Assembly: GCA_963853835.1 (NCBI GenBank)
Contig: OY970823.1
Coordinates: forward strand, 49,389,808 to 49,453,807
Source of the DNA: Calendula officinalis
Lineage: Eukaryota > Streptophyta > Magnoliopsida > Asterales > Asteraceae
Reading direction: 5' to 3'
DNA: 64,000 nt
Of this stretch, positions 11,691-23,614 are shown piece by piece. Made by a program: the position numbers and the translations under genes. A model generated the notes under the pieces. That model was not told where the DNA came from. It did no database searches and saw only the letters and a list, made by a program, of their open reading frames with translations. Numbering within the stretch: the first letter of the stretch is position 1; every line of letters starts with the position of its first letter.

Positions 11691-12731
11691 AAATCAGAAA
11701 ATTGTTGATCTTTTTTTGTTACAATCGATGACGACGAAGCCATCCATGTTATTTTTACAAATGTGAGCACTATTTGCAATTCAAAATCTCAAAAAAGAAA
11801 AATATATATTATTACCTCGCAACCCTTTGATCGCCGACCGCCTTCCCGACCCTCAATGGATCTACCACCGCGACACCTTGTGTGAGGACCTCGTATGATA
11901 CACCGAGTTGCCCGTGCAACCCCTGAAATTTTTTCGAATAGTGTTAAAATAATGTTAAAATTTTTAATTATTTTGTTATCGATGCATGTGACATCACTGA
12001 AAAAAAAAATGCAACTTGTGACATTCCTCAGTTTTTTTCCTGAGTCCACCACTAGGCACCACTCACCAAAGCTGCTACCTTGGAACGGCCGTGACTCACA
12101 CCGGCTTCATACCGCATACTCTTATTGTTGAGATTAGATCTATCCGAGCATCCAACTTTTTGGTCAAACTTTAGTTGAGATCCACATTTATAAACTGACT
12201 TTTTATTTGTGAACTTTGTCGCAAGAAAGAAGCAAATTTGAAATTTGAATTTTTTGACTGAGCTGTTGGTTGGATAAAAGTTCTACAATTAGACCGATTA
12301 ATATTTTGTTGTTGTGCGGGTCTAACTGGTGTTTCTCGTCTCGTGAGTTTGAGCAGTCGGGTTGTTATGGTGGGAAAAACTTCTTTAAAAGCCACCTCGT
12401 CCAAAATCACAAAACATGAGAAAACATGCATTGAAAATCAATGGTTTCCTTGATCCTGGGGCGGTGAAGCTTCTCAACACAATCCAACGTCTTATGTATA
12501 TTAATTTTATGACACATAAATCCACATATATTATTGTGAAAGAATTAGTTATGCAATTCAAAAAAAAGCTAGCACCGCAACTTATTGATCGTTTGCATTC
12601 CTTCAATGTAAAACCTGTTTATTGGTCTTTATTAACACGTGGAATATTAGTAATTAAAGTAATACCTTTTGACATTCGAGTGAAATTGACTTTCAGAAAA
12701 CGCTCTTTTGGACAAACTGATTTCTGAGCGG
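11691..12731. other. Intergenic DNA with one dispersed repeat
   Basis: A segment at about 11885-12040 (words agtgttaaaataatg and gtgacatcact) reappears in opposite orientation near 39305-39440, so a dispersed repeat lies here; its class is unknown. A 103-codon frame at 12416-12727 shows no recognisable motif and is not called. Confidence 0.4.
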
Positions 12732-13084
12732 TTGACCATTGTAGTGTTTAGTTGCCCTAAAAAGAAACTAGAATATTTAAAATCTATCTGTTCATCCCTC
12801 TAATTCATAGAAGCTTCTTAGCAATTCTTTTCACATTCTTAATATTTGGTCAGCAGCTAATAGAGCTCACTTAATACACCACGTGGTCAAATACTGGTCC
12901 ATCCTAGGAAACTACAAACTTCACTCGGTTTCTTCGGTCAACATTTGACTCCTCATCAAATTATCAAATAATTAATTGAAATTCCTATATATAGTTCTCC
13001 ACTCTTCAATTCATTACACTTCTATCTCCATATCCTAAATCTCTCTGCTGAACTAGCATTGACTTTTAGGTTTCCAAAAGTCAA
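12732..13084 (+). promoter_or_regulatory. W-box-rich promoter of the WRKY pseudogene
   Basis: At least six TGAC-core W-box words occur in about 350 bp: TTGACC 12732, GGTCAA 12885, GGTCAA 12936, TTGACT 12945, TTGACT 13059 and AGTCAA 13079. A TATA-like ctatatatag sits at 12985-12994, about 140 bp before the start codon. Dense W-boxes are known in promoters of stress-induced group III WRKY genes, consistent with auto- or cross-regulation. Confidence 0.6.
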
Positions 13085-13131
13085 CCCCCTCTGGCTTGTA
13101 CCTTCTGCATCTAGAATTGTACGTACAAGAA

Positions 13132-13839
13132 ATGGAAGGTGCTTGTGCTTATGAGCAAAAGACAGTTATCCATGAGCTAACTCAAGGGATACAAATGGCT
13201 AAACAACTAAGGTTTAATCTTAATTCAGCTGAAGCAAGAGAATTCTTAATACATAAGATTTTATCTTCATACGAGGACGCTCTCTTCATTCTCAAATCCC
13301 GAGTCATCGGTATCCATAGCAAGTCCACAAAGCCGAGAATTCGATTTTGACCAACCTTTTATTTATCAACAGGGGCAAAATGCCGGTTCATAAAAGAGGT
13401 ATTTTCACTTGTTAATTCTTATTTCCGTCTTTTACGTGTAATAATGTACAAAAATCTAAATATTATTTTTCTTGATTCGGTTTCACAGAAAGGGTTCGAC
13501 AATATGGGAAGATCAAGTTAGAATGTGCAATGTTAATTGATCTAAAATTGCGCATACTGGCAAAAAACCTTGCCCCCAATCTGAAGCATCACCACCACCA
13601 AACTGTTTGCCTCAAGAACATCAATTAATGGCATCTTCATTTTCTTTCCCTTCAACACCATTTCGATTCATGGAAGATTACCAAATCATTTTGATGATGA
13701 ACTCTTGCAAGTCTATTCACCACCCTTCATCTCCCCAGAGACCTCGGAATCAAACTACATCTCCGAGTGGGGAAGTTCATCATCATTGGATTTTGCGGCT
13801 GATCGGGTGGATGTGGCCGGACACTTATTTCGAATTTAA
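13132..13839 (+). pseudogene. Group III WRKY transcription factor pseudogene lacking the WRKY core
   Basis: The frame from 13132 gives EQKTVIHELTQGIQMAKQLR and LIHKILSSYEDALFILKSRV, the conserved N-terminal segment of the WRKY30/41/46/53 type. At about 13300 the frame shifts: the expected continuation (SPQSREFDFDQPFIYQQ) lies in another frame and carries a stop (GS*KR) before a GT donor at 13399. After the AG at 13487-13488 comes KGSTIWEDQVRMC, the segment that normally precedes the WRKY domain. It runs into a stop, and no WRKYGQK or C2HC zinc finger follows. The C-terminal tail YSPPFISPETSESNYISEWG ends at TAA 13837-13839. The DNA-binding region is deleted, so the gene cannot act as a WRKY factor. 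Confidence 0.9.
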
Positions 13840-14142
13840 CAACTCCTTTCTTTTAGACGGTTATTATAGTCATAGATAAGACTCGTTAAAATTAATCGTT
13901 AGTGTCGCCTAGGATCGATGTTTGTCCCAAGGAAATACAATATTGTGTTATATTAGTCAATTTATACCGCATGTGATGCTAAGTATTAATCTCTTTTAAG
14001 AGAGTATAATTGTCACTTGTAAAGCATGAGGAGTGTATTTTATAGAGTTAAAGATCATATCACAATTTCTTAGTTTTGATTTTATTTAAACGTTATTAAT
14101 TTTAGAGGATTAACCGGTTATGGGTGATGACGTGGATGCTAC
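13840..14142. other. 3' flank of the WRKY remnant, nothing else seen
   Basis: AT-rich spacer up to the TSD of the hAT element. No feature is supported. Confidence 0.4.
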
Positions 14143-14601
14143 ATACGCACTAGGGGTGTGCCCGGTCCCGGAACCGGACCGAACCGGACCGGAACCGGTA
14201 AACCCGGTACCCAAAAAACTGAGATTTTAAAGACCGGAAACCGGACCGGTTTAACCGGTTCCGGTTCGGTGCCGGGCCGGTTCGGGTTTCAGGCGGTTCC
14301 AAAACCGGTAAACCCGCATGGTTTCAGTGCCCTTTTTCTGCTATTTCTCGAGTATTTTTCTGCAGTTTTTTGCTGCATTTTTCTGCAGTTTTTTTCTGCA
14401 GTTTTTTGCTGCAGTTTTTTGCTGCAGTTTTTTGCTGCTTTTTCCTGCACTAACACAATTTTTTAAAACACAAACTAAAATTCAATTCTAACTTAACCGA
14501 TGAATATTCAATCACAAAACAGCAAGAATAATACGATACAAAATACATCAAGATTTCAAACAATTCACCAAAAAAATATTCAATTTCATTCACCATCAAT
14601 C

Positions 14602-16674
14602 TCAATTTCTTTTCTCCTTGCGTAATTCTTCTTCCAACTCTAATATAAACCGGAAACAAAACAAAGTTGCAACTTGGAAGTTAGTATAATGTTATTAATT
14701 GGTTACTATAATAAAAGTATTACCTTTAGCGATATCATCATCTTGTAAAATATCTTCGATATTATCCACAATCGGCATCCTTGATTTTCTTACCCAATCT
14801 TGAGTGCAAACTAAAGCCTCAACGATCGGCGTGGCCAAGTTACTTCGATAAGGATCTAATATGCGACCGCTTGTACTAAAAGCCGACTCGGATGCCACCG
14901 TTGATATTTGAATTGCCAAAAGATCTAAAATAAATATATAAAATGTTATAGTATAATATTATATTAATAAAGATAAATATATATATATTAAAATTATACC
15001 TTTAGCCATCCGAGAAACTATTGGGTAATGGGATGCATTTTGTTTCCACCACAATAGAATATCAAAGTCCTTAATATAAGGACTTGTCGGCTCATCCAAG
15101 TATGCTTTCAACTCCGTCTCCATTGTAGAAGACGTGTTATCCGCTTCTTCTAAAATATCACCCAAAAAAATCATTCTCATCATCATAAACTACTTCTTGG
15201 CTACCATTGTTTTGAGAAGATACGTTACACTCGGGAATGTCAAATTTTTGCTTGTAAGTATTAAAAAAACTCTCGAATCTCCCTTCAAGATCCTTTATCG
15301 TATCTTTAACCAAATCTATAATTTCTTGGTGTGGCACTCTAGGCTTATTTATTCTTACCAACTTCTCAAAGGCATTTTTAAGAAACACAATCTTCATTCG
15401 CGGATCCAATAAAACCGCAAAATACATATAGTCGTTGAGGTTTTCGATTTTTCCCCAATACTTGTCAAATTTGCTCCGCATTTCTTTGCCAATCAAACAA
15501 AATTGGGGATCTTCCAAATCCACGGCAATTTTCAATAACTCGTAAGTTGAGTTCCATCGAGTGGGACAATCATTGCACAAAAACTTTTTTGATTGCACTC
15601 CAAGGTCTTTCATACATTCTTTAAAGCGTGTGATCCTTTGTGTAGAATTTATTATATACCGTACGACTTTTTGCAAACATTTAACACTAAACTCGTTTTC
15701 ATTCAACCCATCTTTTATAATAAGATTAAGAATATGTGCCATACACCTTATGTGAAAGTGTTTGCCACCGTCATACATAGTTGGTAAAACTTTTACTAAA
15801 AATTCCATTGCTTTGTCATTTGAGGTAGCATTATCTACCGTTATTGTCATTACATTTTTTATACCCCAACCTTGTATGCATTCTAAAATTTCTCTCCCGA
15901 TATCCTCCCCCCTATGACTATCTATGGGTCTAAAGTTAATAATTCTTTTATGCATGGTCCAATTCTCATCAATAAAGTGTACCGTAACAACCATATAATT
16001 CACCCTTTGACACGAGCTAGTCCAAGTGTCCGTGGTCAAATGAACCGTATTTAGGGGATTACTTAAATATGTTAACAATTTTTTTCTTTCATCAATATAA
16101 TACTTTGCAACTTGTTTTGAGATGGTTGTTCGGCATGGCAAATGTACCTTATAGTTTAATGCACTAGTGTACTCAATAAAAGCTTCGTTTTCGACAAACT
16201 TAAAGGGTAGTTCACCCACAACAAACAAATTTAACAAAGCTTTTTTAATTCTGTTATCATCATGTTTCCAACTAGTAACACTTGCCTCCCCTTTCCCTTC
16301 TTTTTTAAATTGTAACATGGTTTGCTTTTTCATGTTATCCGGGTTTTTTTACAACTAATTATATGCTTATTTAATGAAGATGTACCATTTTTATTTGGGT
16401 CGGCTTTGATAACCGAGTAACAAAATAAGCATCTCTCATGCTTGATTTTTTTTCCATTCTCGTCTTTAATAAAAATCCTTTTAAACTTTTTCCAACAAGG
16501 AGCTGTTTCTTTCCCTTTTTTCTTTCTTTTCTTCTTATTTGTTAGTCCATCGTCAATTTCTTCATCACCGCTATCTTTGTCATCATCTTCAAAATTGTGT
16601 ATTCCTTCTTGAGTATTTTGTTGTTGTGGTAATTCTTCACAAGTGTCTTGAATGAACTCCTCATCGTCATCAAG
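14602..16674 (-). pseudogene. hAT transposase (BED zinc finger / RNase H-like / hATC), two frameshifts
   Basis: The minus-strand exon 16674-15000 begins after an AG acceptor and encodes an acidic leader and a BED zinc finger (CLFC...HIISC). It then encodes the RNase H-like core with TTDTWTS, TVDNATSNDKAMEFL, CMAHILNLIIKDG and CPTRWNSTYELLK. Introns at 14925-14999 and 14640-14723 lead to exons 14724-14924 (STVASESAFSTSGRILDPYR, the hATC dimerisation domain) and 14602-14639 (ELEEELRKEKRN, stop). Two single-base slips break it: one in a run of seven A/T between the BED finger and the core (about 16351-16357), and one in another run of seven at 15164-15170. Both could be real or homopolymer sequencing errors. 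A 5' exon near 17251-17300 is possible but carries a stop. Confidence 0.9.
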
Positions 16675-16839
16675 CTAAAAAATACAAAAAAACATGTGCA
16701 TATGAATTAGTGTATACAAAAACATATGCTATTGACTTAGATACTCATAAGTCATAAACAAGTACATATAATTACAACCAATTAACAAATACAAATACTT
16801 AATTTTTTTTTCCAGCTACGCATCAATAAAACTGGAACA

Positions 16840-17225
16840 GAAGAAGACGATAATGATGATTTCAAATACTTAATTTCAAAGCAAAAGCTTTGACTAAACA
16901 TAACCTGAAACAAACACCCCTGGATGAATGGAGAACATCTCCATGTGGAATTAATATATATCGATCATTACTTAAGAAATCAATCTCCATGTGGAATTAA
17001 TATAGTATAAAATTGGAACATAAGTGATTTTTAAAAACTCATACTTAAGAAATCAATACTTAATCATCATCATTGATTTCTAAAAACTTAATCATACTTA
17101 AGAAATCAAAATTGGAACAGAAGGAATTAATATATATCGATCATCAATACTTAAGAAATCAATACTTAATCATCATGATTTTTAAAAACTCATACTTAAG
17201 AAATCAATAAAACAAAAATCGCAAA
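16840..17225. repeat. Intronic short direct repeats in the hAT element
   Basis: The words atacttaagaaatcaa and aatcatcatcattgatttct recur several times, partly in inverted order, in the presumed first intron of the transposase gene. They do not code. Confidence 0.6.
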
Positions 17226-17668
17226 TCATCATTGATTTCTAAAAACTTACTTGTGTTTCTTGAGTATTTTGTCAATTCTCCATTGATTTCTCTTGACTTC
17301 GATAGTTCAATGTGTTTCTAGAGTTTGAGAAGATGAACCGTACGTATTCTCTTGATAGGAAATCTCGGTTTGTTAGTCACGTAGCTAGTTTATGGGAATT
17401 TTGTTATGGAAGGGTAATATTCTATAAAAACCGTCCATATCCCTACCAAGTTTAAAACTCCCATATTTAGAACCGGTTCCGCACCCGTTAAACCCGGGAC
17501 CGATCTGGACCGGGACCGGTAAACCCGGGTATCATTTTTTGACGAAATACAGGAACCGGGAACCGGACCGCCTAACCCGGTTCCGGGTCGGTTCCGGTTC
17601 CGGTTTTTCGGTTCTGAAGCACACCCCTAATACGCACAATGACATGTCAAAATCTATAATTATTATTA

Positions 17669-19073
17669 GAGTAAATTACACGGATAGTCTTATAGTTTGT
17701 CTAAAGTTTTAGATTTGGTCCTTAGTTTCTGAAATTACATAGATAGTCATTAACATTGAGACTCCGTCTTGCTTTTAGTCCTTAAGCGTAACAGGCGTTA
17801 ATATAATCTAGGAGTGAGCTCGGTCCAAAAACCGAACCGAACCGAAACCGTAAACGATGAATTTTCCAAACCAAAACCGAACCGATTACATGTTATTAGT
17901 TTTGGTTCGTCCGGTTTCGGTTCGATTTTTTAGGCCAAATGTTCATATTTTGCAAAGACCGAACCGATCCGAACCGAAACCGGTAGAATCGCAACCGAAA
18001 ATGATGAATTTTCAAAACTGAAACCGAACCGATAACATGTTAGGTTTCGGTTCGGTTCGGTTTCAGTCGGTTTTCTGTTCGATTTTTTCAATACAAATGC
18101 TCACCTCTAAAATAATCTGTTAGATCTGATGATGTGCAATGCACACTAGAGTATATTTGTCATTTTACATTTTCTTTTCTTTTATTAATTTTAACTTATT
18201 TGTTATTTCTTTATTTAACAATTTTTTCCACAAAATATGAACACACATCAACCCATTTCTCATCATCCCACAAATGGAGGTGACGATGATAAGCTTTGGA
18301 AGAGGCAGAGATTCGAAGTTTCGAGAAGTCGTCGAGAAGAAGAGCTAGATCTATGTCGGCGTTGAGGACTAAAAACGCCTTTCAGTGACTGACAACGAAG
18401 CAACGCCGTCTTCAAGCTCATCATCCGTTGGCCGGAGCTCGAAACGAGATAAGAGACTTTACCACCGGCCACCCCATACCACCACTCTTCAACAAAAACC
18501 CCATTTCGATCACACTCTTCTTCCCCGTTTATCTTTTCTCTCATCAATTAATCCAACTCTTTATCTTCTAAATTGAAATTGATAACATTTAGTTCTCCTT
18601 TATTATTAGCTTCCTCGACTGTTTTCGTCCACCGCGTCGAGGAAAAACGTAAAAGAACGAGTTAAGCTGGTGAGCATCTTCTGGCTTTTACATTGAGAAA
18701 GAAGGAAATGGAGTATTAATACCGGAAGCTTTGAAGGAACTAATGCAGAAGGTGATTTATATACCTTCCATTTGTTGCTTCAGTTTTGTGGGCAATTGCT
18801 CTGCAAGAGAGAGAAGATAAAGGGGAAGAAGAAGAAGAAGAAGGAGGAGGGATAAAGCTTAAATGAGGTTTATAAAAATAATAAAAGAAAAGAAATGTAA
18901 AATGACAAATATACCCTCATGTGCATTGCACATGACCAAATTTAACGGATTATTTTAACGTCCGTTACGCTTAAGATGAAGTCTCAATGTTAGTGACTAT
19001 TCGTGTAATTTCTGGAATTTAGGGACCAAATCCAGAACTTACAAACCAAATGAACTATCCGTATAATTTATTC
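17669..19073. mobile_element. Mutator-like element (non-autonomous) with long TIRs, TSD ttattatta
   Basis: The left arm starts gagtaaattacacggatagt and the right arm, on the other strand, gaataaattatacggatagt. The two arms pair for about 200 bp once the nested hAT MITE is removed. The 9-bp word ttattatta is duplicated at 17660-17668 and 19074-19082. Long TIRs plus a 9-bp TSD are the MULE hallmark. The core (about 18240-18860) contains short frames in both strands without a transposase motif. It could derive from host sequence, but I do not recognise it. Confidence 0.85.
17809..18109. mobile_element. hAT MITE (301 bp) nested in the left TIR of the Mutator-like element
   Basis: Ends taggagtgagc and the complement of gctcacctcta; flanks atataatc and aaataatc match at 7 of 8 bases. 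The body is almost entirely AACCGAACCG/CGGTTCGG-type repeats. It belongs to the same family as the copy at 36426-36742. Confidence 0.85.
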
Positions 19074-19182
19074 TTATTATTAACAAAATAAAGTGTTTAA
19101 ACTCATCTTTATGATAAGTAGAAGTTTTTAGAATTATTTTTATTAGACTGGGTGTAAGGGTGCGTACACCCTTGTGACAACT

Positions 19183-20122
19183 TGTTAGAAATATTTGGTT
19201 AGATTTCGGTAACTTGGAAAATCGTGAAGTCGTGAAACACTTTCAGATCAAAGTATTTCGTCCGTACTACGAAATCTTCGATCGGATAAAATCACGATTG
19301 CAAAGAACAGAGAATTGTGTGTGTTTGAGAAATTTCGTACCAGAGAGAATTATGACCAAAAACGATGATTAATTCCATCTCTCACCAACTGCTTAGAACT
19401 TCTATAATGCAGTTTCAAAACCGTAAAAAACCGATCGAACTGCCAAGATCGGGTCAAATTAGGGTTGGATCTAACGGGTTGAAAATCCGGGTTTTATTCT
19501 AGAATCCGAATTTTCGACACATTTTTTATAAAGGAATATTAACCTTAATAAAAAATTTCCGCGCTGACCTGGCAGCTCGACCCCAGCCAGGGGCTCTGCC
19601 CCTTGGACCCCGTTCCCAGGGGCGCTGCCCCCGGGCCCCTGTTCAGTCGGTGTATTTTAATCATAATAAATTTAAACAAGCGTGCACTCCGCACCATCCT
19701 TACTTGTTTAATATTTATTAATATTACATTTGGTCAACAAGTTTATCCCATTACACTTAAATTATACTTCCTCTGTATCACAATAAGTGATACATTTGGA
19801 AGATTGCGGAGTTTGAGGCAAAATATCAAAATAAGATTAAAATATATTATAGTATGGTTAAAATATATTAAAGTAGATAAAAAATGGATGATGAATCCCA
19901 CTTTTATTGAATGAAGTGATATTAATTAGTTTTAAAAGTAAAAGTAAGGGTATAAAGGTAATTTCACTTTATTAAAATGGATAGTTAGTGGAGGGTGGGC
20001 CCCACATTTTTGCCAAATAAGGTAATTTTTGAAGTGTATCACTTATTGTGAAACACCCATAAAAGGAAAGTGTATCACTTATTGTGATACGGAGGAAGTA
20101 TTAGTGATACAAATCACCAACA
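19183..20122 (-). mobile_element. LTR (Copia-like, 606 bp without its nested MITE), probably a 3' LTR
   Basis: Termini TGTTAG...CCAACA. Colinear with the LTR at 46726-47330 over its whole length, including the GC-rich block cccttggaccccgtt and ggggcgctgcccccg. On the minus strand the purine-rich word aaatgggggaggat directly precedes TGTTGGTGATTT, as a polypurine tract precedes a 3' LTR. No matching 5-bp TSD is seen (caact/atcct), so this is likely a fragment of a longer element whose internal part has mostly gone. Confidence 0.75.
19767..20098 (+). mobile_element. Stowaway-like MITE, copy C (332 bp), nested in the LTR
   Basis: Ends cttcctctgtatcacaataa and the complement of ttattgtgatacggaggaag, flanked by TA at 19765-19766 and 20099-20100. 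The empty site is visible in the sister LTR at 46726-47330, which lacks it, confirming insertion after LTR duplication. Confidence 0.93.
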
Positions 20123-20780
20123 ATCCTCCCCCATTTAAGTGCAATCTTGATTAACTTAAGCAACTCATAACAAACAACAAACTGATGGCAAATGAAAGCT
20201 CTTTAAAATATTAATGGGAAACTTACATTACTTACATTTTTGATATATTCTAGATGGGAAAATTGAAAATTGCTCTTTTAACCTTTTTGAAGTTATGATT
20301 ATTTGCAACAGAAAGAAGAAAAGGAAATACGTTCAATATTTTGGCCAAGACACTCGAGAAAAGTTGAGTCTTTAATTTTGATTTACAAATTTAATGACAT
20401 TTTCAAAGTTGTTTTCGAACTTTTCATTCGTCATCCCAATGTGCTTAGCCAAGGAGATTTTAAACCTGAACTCTTTTGTCACAACTTTACTGAACATGTG
20501 CACATGAAAACGATAAAACACTTCAAGTGAAAGCAAATGAAATGCAATAACACAAACATATTATTTCCATCATAATTCATGAATAAACAAAAAAATACAA
20601 ACTAGGAAATGACAAGTAATTTCCTATACACAATACAAGGAATTGAATGAATCTACCTCAATTTGGTGGTACGTACTAATACATACATAATACACCAAAA
20701 CAAATAATACCAACTTCAAAAAATGGAAACAAATTTACTCAAAACAAAAAATAAATAAATCGATTTTACAAATGAACTAT
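20123..20780. other. Possible retroelement internal remnant and 3' UTR of the CIP1-like gene
   Basis: From 20123 to about 20540 the sequence follows the putative polypurine tract and may be the tail of a minus-strand retroelement. From there to 20780 it is probably the 3' UTR of the coiled-coil gene. The 75-codon plus frame at 20303-20530 has no motif. Confidence 0.4.
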
Positions 20781-23545
20781 TTACCTTGCGGTTTGCCTTC
20801 TCAAAACTAGTTGTTCATGAAGATGGTTATAACGGTCACGTTGATAATCAACCAGCATACATAACTGTCTTATAGCTTCTCTTTTCTCCTCACCAAGATC
20901 CAATAATCCTTCATCTTTCACATGAAGTTGGTTCTCAAGCTCTTTGATCTTTTCGTCTTTTTCTGTCGTTTTTTGGTCAACCGAATTCTTCAAGTTTTCC
21001 TTCTCGGTTTCAAGTGTTTTCACTTGTACCAACAATTTTCCCACTTTTTCCTTCAAATCGTTTTTTATCGAGATTTTCGTGACTTGGATTTTGTTCATGA
21101 TTTCATTAATTTGTGTTGATATGTGTCCATGGTCTTGTTCGATTTTGACCATGAGTGAATTGATGCCACTTGTTATCGCGTTGACTTTTTGTGTCATTTC
21201 TTGTTTGACATTTTCTTCGGATTCTTTGTAATTTGTGATTGTTTCTGATAATGTGGAGATTTTTGCAACGAGTGATTTGTTTTCTTGATGAAGTTTTTCT
21301 TCTTTCGTTGTGTGTTCGTCTTCTTTTTCTGGTAATGTTTGCTCTGTTACTTCGAGGTTTCTGACTGTTTCGGTCAAAGTAGTGACATCATCACCTTTGA
21401 CTTCTACATCTCCTTTCAAGTCTTCAATTTCGTCCTCTAGTTGCTGAATTTTATCTTGCAGTTGGTTTTGTAATTGTTTTTCACTTTCAATTTGTTCTTC
21501 TAACTCGTTTTTTAAACCGGTAACAGAAGTCAACTCGTTTTCGAGTTCCTTGACTTTTGTTACATAGATTTCTTTCTCTGCAACTATATTTTCATGATCT
21601 TTTGATTTACTTTCCATCAAGATCATAAGTTCTGAAATTTCAAGACCTTTTTTCTCGATATGCATTTCAGATTCATTTTTTAAATTCTCCAAATATTCAA
21701 GTTTGACTTCCAGATCTTTGACTTTTGATTCATACATTTCCTTCTCTTCCAAGGTCTTTGCTTGATCGTTTGACTTTCTTTCGAGTTCTTCTTTCAGATT
21801 TTGAATTAGAATTGAAAGTTGTGTAATTTCATTACCCTTTTTATTCAATTGCATTTCTGATTCGATTTCCAGATCTTTGACTTTTGACTCATAGTCTTCC
21901 TTCTGTGCCACTTGTTCTTTCGATTTGCTTTCAATTTCTTCTTTCAAACTTTGAATCAATTTAAAATGTTCTGAACCCTTTTCCTCAGTTTGTGTTTCTA
22001 ATTCAATTTTCAAGTTGTTGACCAATTCGAGTTGCAATTCCAAATCTTTGACTTTTGACTCAAGACCTTCCTTCTCTTCCACTATCTTCTCTTGTTCTTT
22101 TGACTTTTTTTCAGTTTCATCTTTCAAACTTTGATTCAGAATTAGAAGTTCTGAAATTTCAGTACCTTTTTTCTCGAGTAGCATTTGTAATTCGTTTTTC
22201 GAGTTGTTGACCGATTCAATCTGCAATTCTAGATCTTTGACTTTTGACTCAAATCCTTCCTTCTCCTCAACAACCGTCACTTGATCATTAGTCAATTTCT
22301 CAACTTCCTTTTTTAAATTTTCCATCTGAACAACATATTCTGCAATTTCTTGAGTCTTTATGTTGATTTGTGTTTCTAATTCAGTCTTCAAATCTTCTAA
22401 ATCTATCACACGTGCAATATATACTCGTTTTTCTTCTGTCAATTTCTGTTCGCCTGCCATTTTAGCTTCTAAATCTTGTTTCAGAGAATCAATTTGTTGA
22501 CTACTTTTCTCCAGTTGACTTTCCTTTTGGCTGTTAAGAGACACTATTTCTTCTTCCAATTTACTTCTCTGATTGCTTAAAGATTCAAATTCCTTTTCCA
22601 AGTTGTTGACTTTTTCGGTCAAACTGTTTTGAGAATTTAACTCGTTCTCCTTTTCAGCCAAATTTTCTCTTAATTGTCTACATTCGGATAAAATTTCGTC
22701 AATTGTTTCATTATTTGAGTTAATCTCTTGTGCTAATTCTAAACCTTTCATTGATAAAGATTTCTTTTCTCCTTCAGAAGCTTCTAGACTTTTTGATAAC
22801 TCATTTTCTGTTGTTTCCAATTTCTCTTTCATTATGGAATTTTCTGATTTGAAACTGTCGTTTTCTTCTTCTAACCGAACAATAACAACTTTCAGTTCTT
22901 CTACTTTTTGATTCAATTCAGAATCCAAAACTTCAAAATTTTCAATTTTCAGATTGCGGTCTTTAATTTCAGCCAAAAGTTTGGAATTTTCTTCATTTAA
23001 TTTATCAGCTTCAAGTTTCATCTCTGCAGACATCTTCTCTGTTTCGGTCAACTTTCTGGTCAACTGTTCTAATTCTGAGTTTGCCGATTGAAGTTGTTCC
23101 CTGAGGATATGTGATGTTTTCAACCTCCCGTTTTTACCGCCTTTTCTGCTTAAAGAAGCACTCTTTGGATCTGAATCTGAATATGAACTTGATGAATAAG
23201 AATCTTCTTCTTTTTTTGAATGAATTTTTGCATTTAATTCTCCTGTAATATGTTCGTACCGTTCGTATACGGATTGATGATGTTTGTGGAAATCTTCAAT
23301 TAATTCAACTATTTTGTTTTTTCTATCATCGTTGGTTTCCTCTTTCAGAAGTTCTAGAATCTTCTTATATTTATCCTCCATTTCTGCAAAAGTAATTCTT
23401 TATTTTTACTACATTGTAATAAAGAACAAGGTTATTCAGAAGAATAAATACCTATATTACTCCCTTTAAGTTCCTCATCTTTGTTAGGATCAGTATAACT
23501 TCCAAACAAAGACTTAATCTTATATGTGAAACCGTGCTTTCTCAT
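20781..23545 (-). CDS. CIP1: CIP1-like (COP1-interactive / NAB-domain) coiled-coil protein, 898 aa
   Basis: Two coding exons on the minus strand. Exon 1 (23545-23452) encodes MRKHGFTYKIKSLFGSYTDP and NKDEELKGSN. A phase-1 GT-AG intron (23451-23384) follows, then exon 2 (23383-20781). The start at 23545, not the internal ATG at 23381, is chosen because the exon 1 peptide matches the conserved CIP1 N-terminus. Next comes IVELIEDFHKHHQSVYERYE, the end of the NAB (NET actin-binding) region, a Ser-rich linker, then about 750 residues of near-continuous coiled coil. Within it a module around ESKVKDLE recurs at least four to five times. The C-terminus EKREAIRQLCMLVDYQRDRY is conserved in the family. 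CIP1 is a cytoskeleton-associated partner of the COP1 light-signalling ligase with a reported ABA role. At 898 aa it is much shorter than Arabidopsis CIP1, mainly through fewer coiled-coil repeats. Confidence 0.88.
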
Positions 23546-23614
23546 TTCCTTGTTTGTTTTCACCTCAAATCTTTCAATAAGACAGGGATATTTTCTTCTT
23601 AATGGAGTTCGATC

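Larger units (their letters stand above)
14151..17629 (-). mobile_element. hAT transposon (3479 bp) with perfect TIR and 8-bp TSD
   Basis: The termini taggggtgtgc and gcacaccccta are perfect inverted repeats, and atacgcac is duplicated exactly at 14143-14150 and 17630-17637. About 150 bp at each end is filled with CCGGTTCCGG/GGAACCGG-type words, the subterminal repeats. The interior carries a RICESLEEPER-type transposase on the minus strand. Size and structure are those of an autonomous element, but the transposase is frameshifted. The intact ends and TSD suggest recent insertion and possible cross-mobilisation. Confidence 0.95.

Noticed and set aside
12416..12727. 103-codon plus-strand frame
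   Set aside because: No signal peptide, domain or splice context. Composition is like the flanking noncoding DNA, and an overlapping frame of similar length exists on the other strand.
14158..14466. 102-codon frame rich in Gly/Pro/Thr
   Set aside because: It only translates the hAT subterminal repeats and a CTGCAG-like simple repeat.
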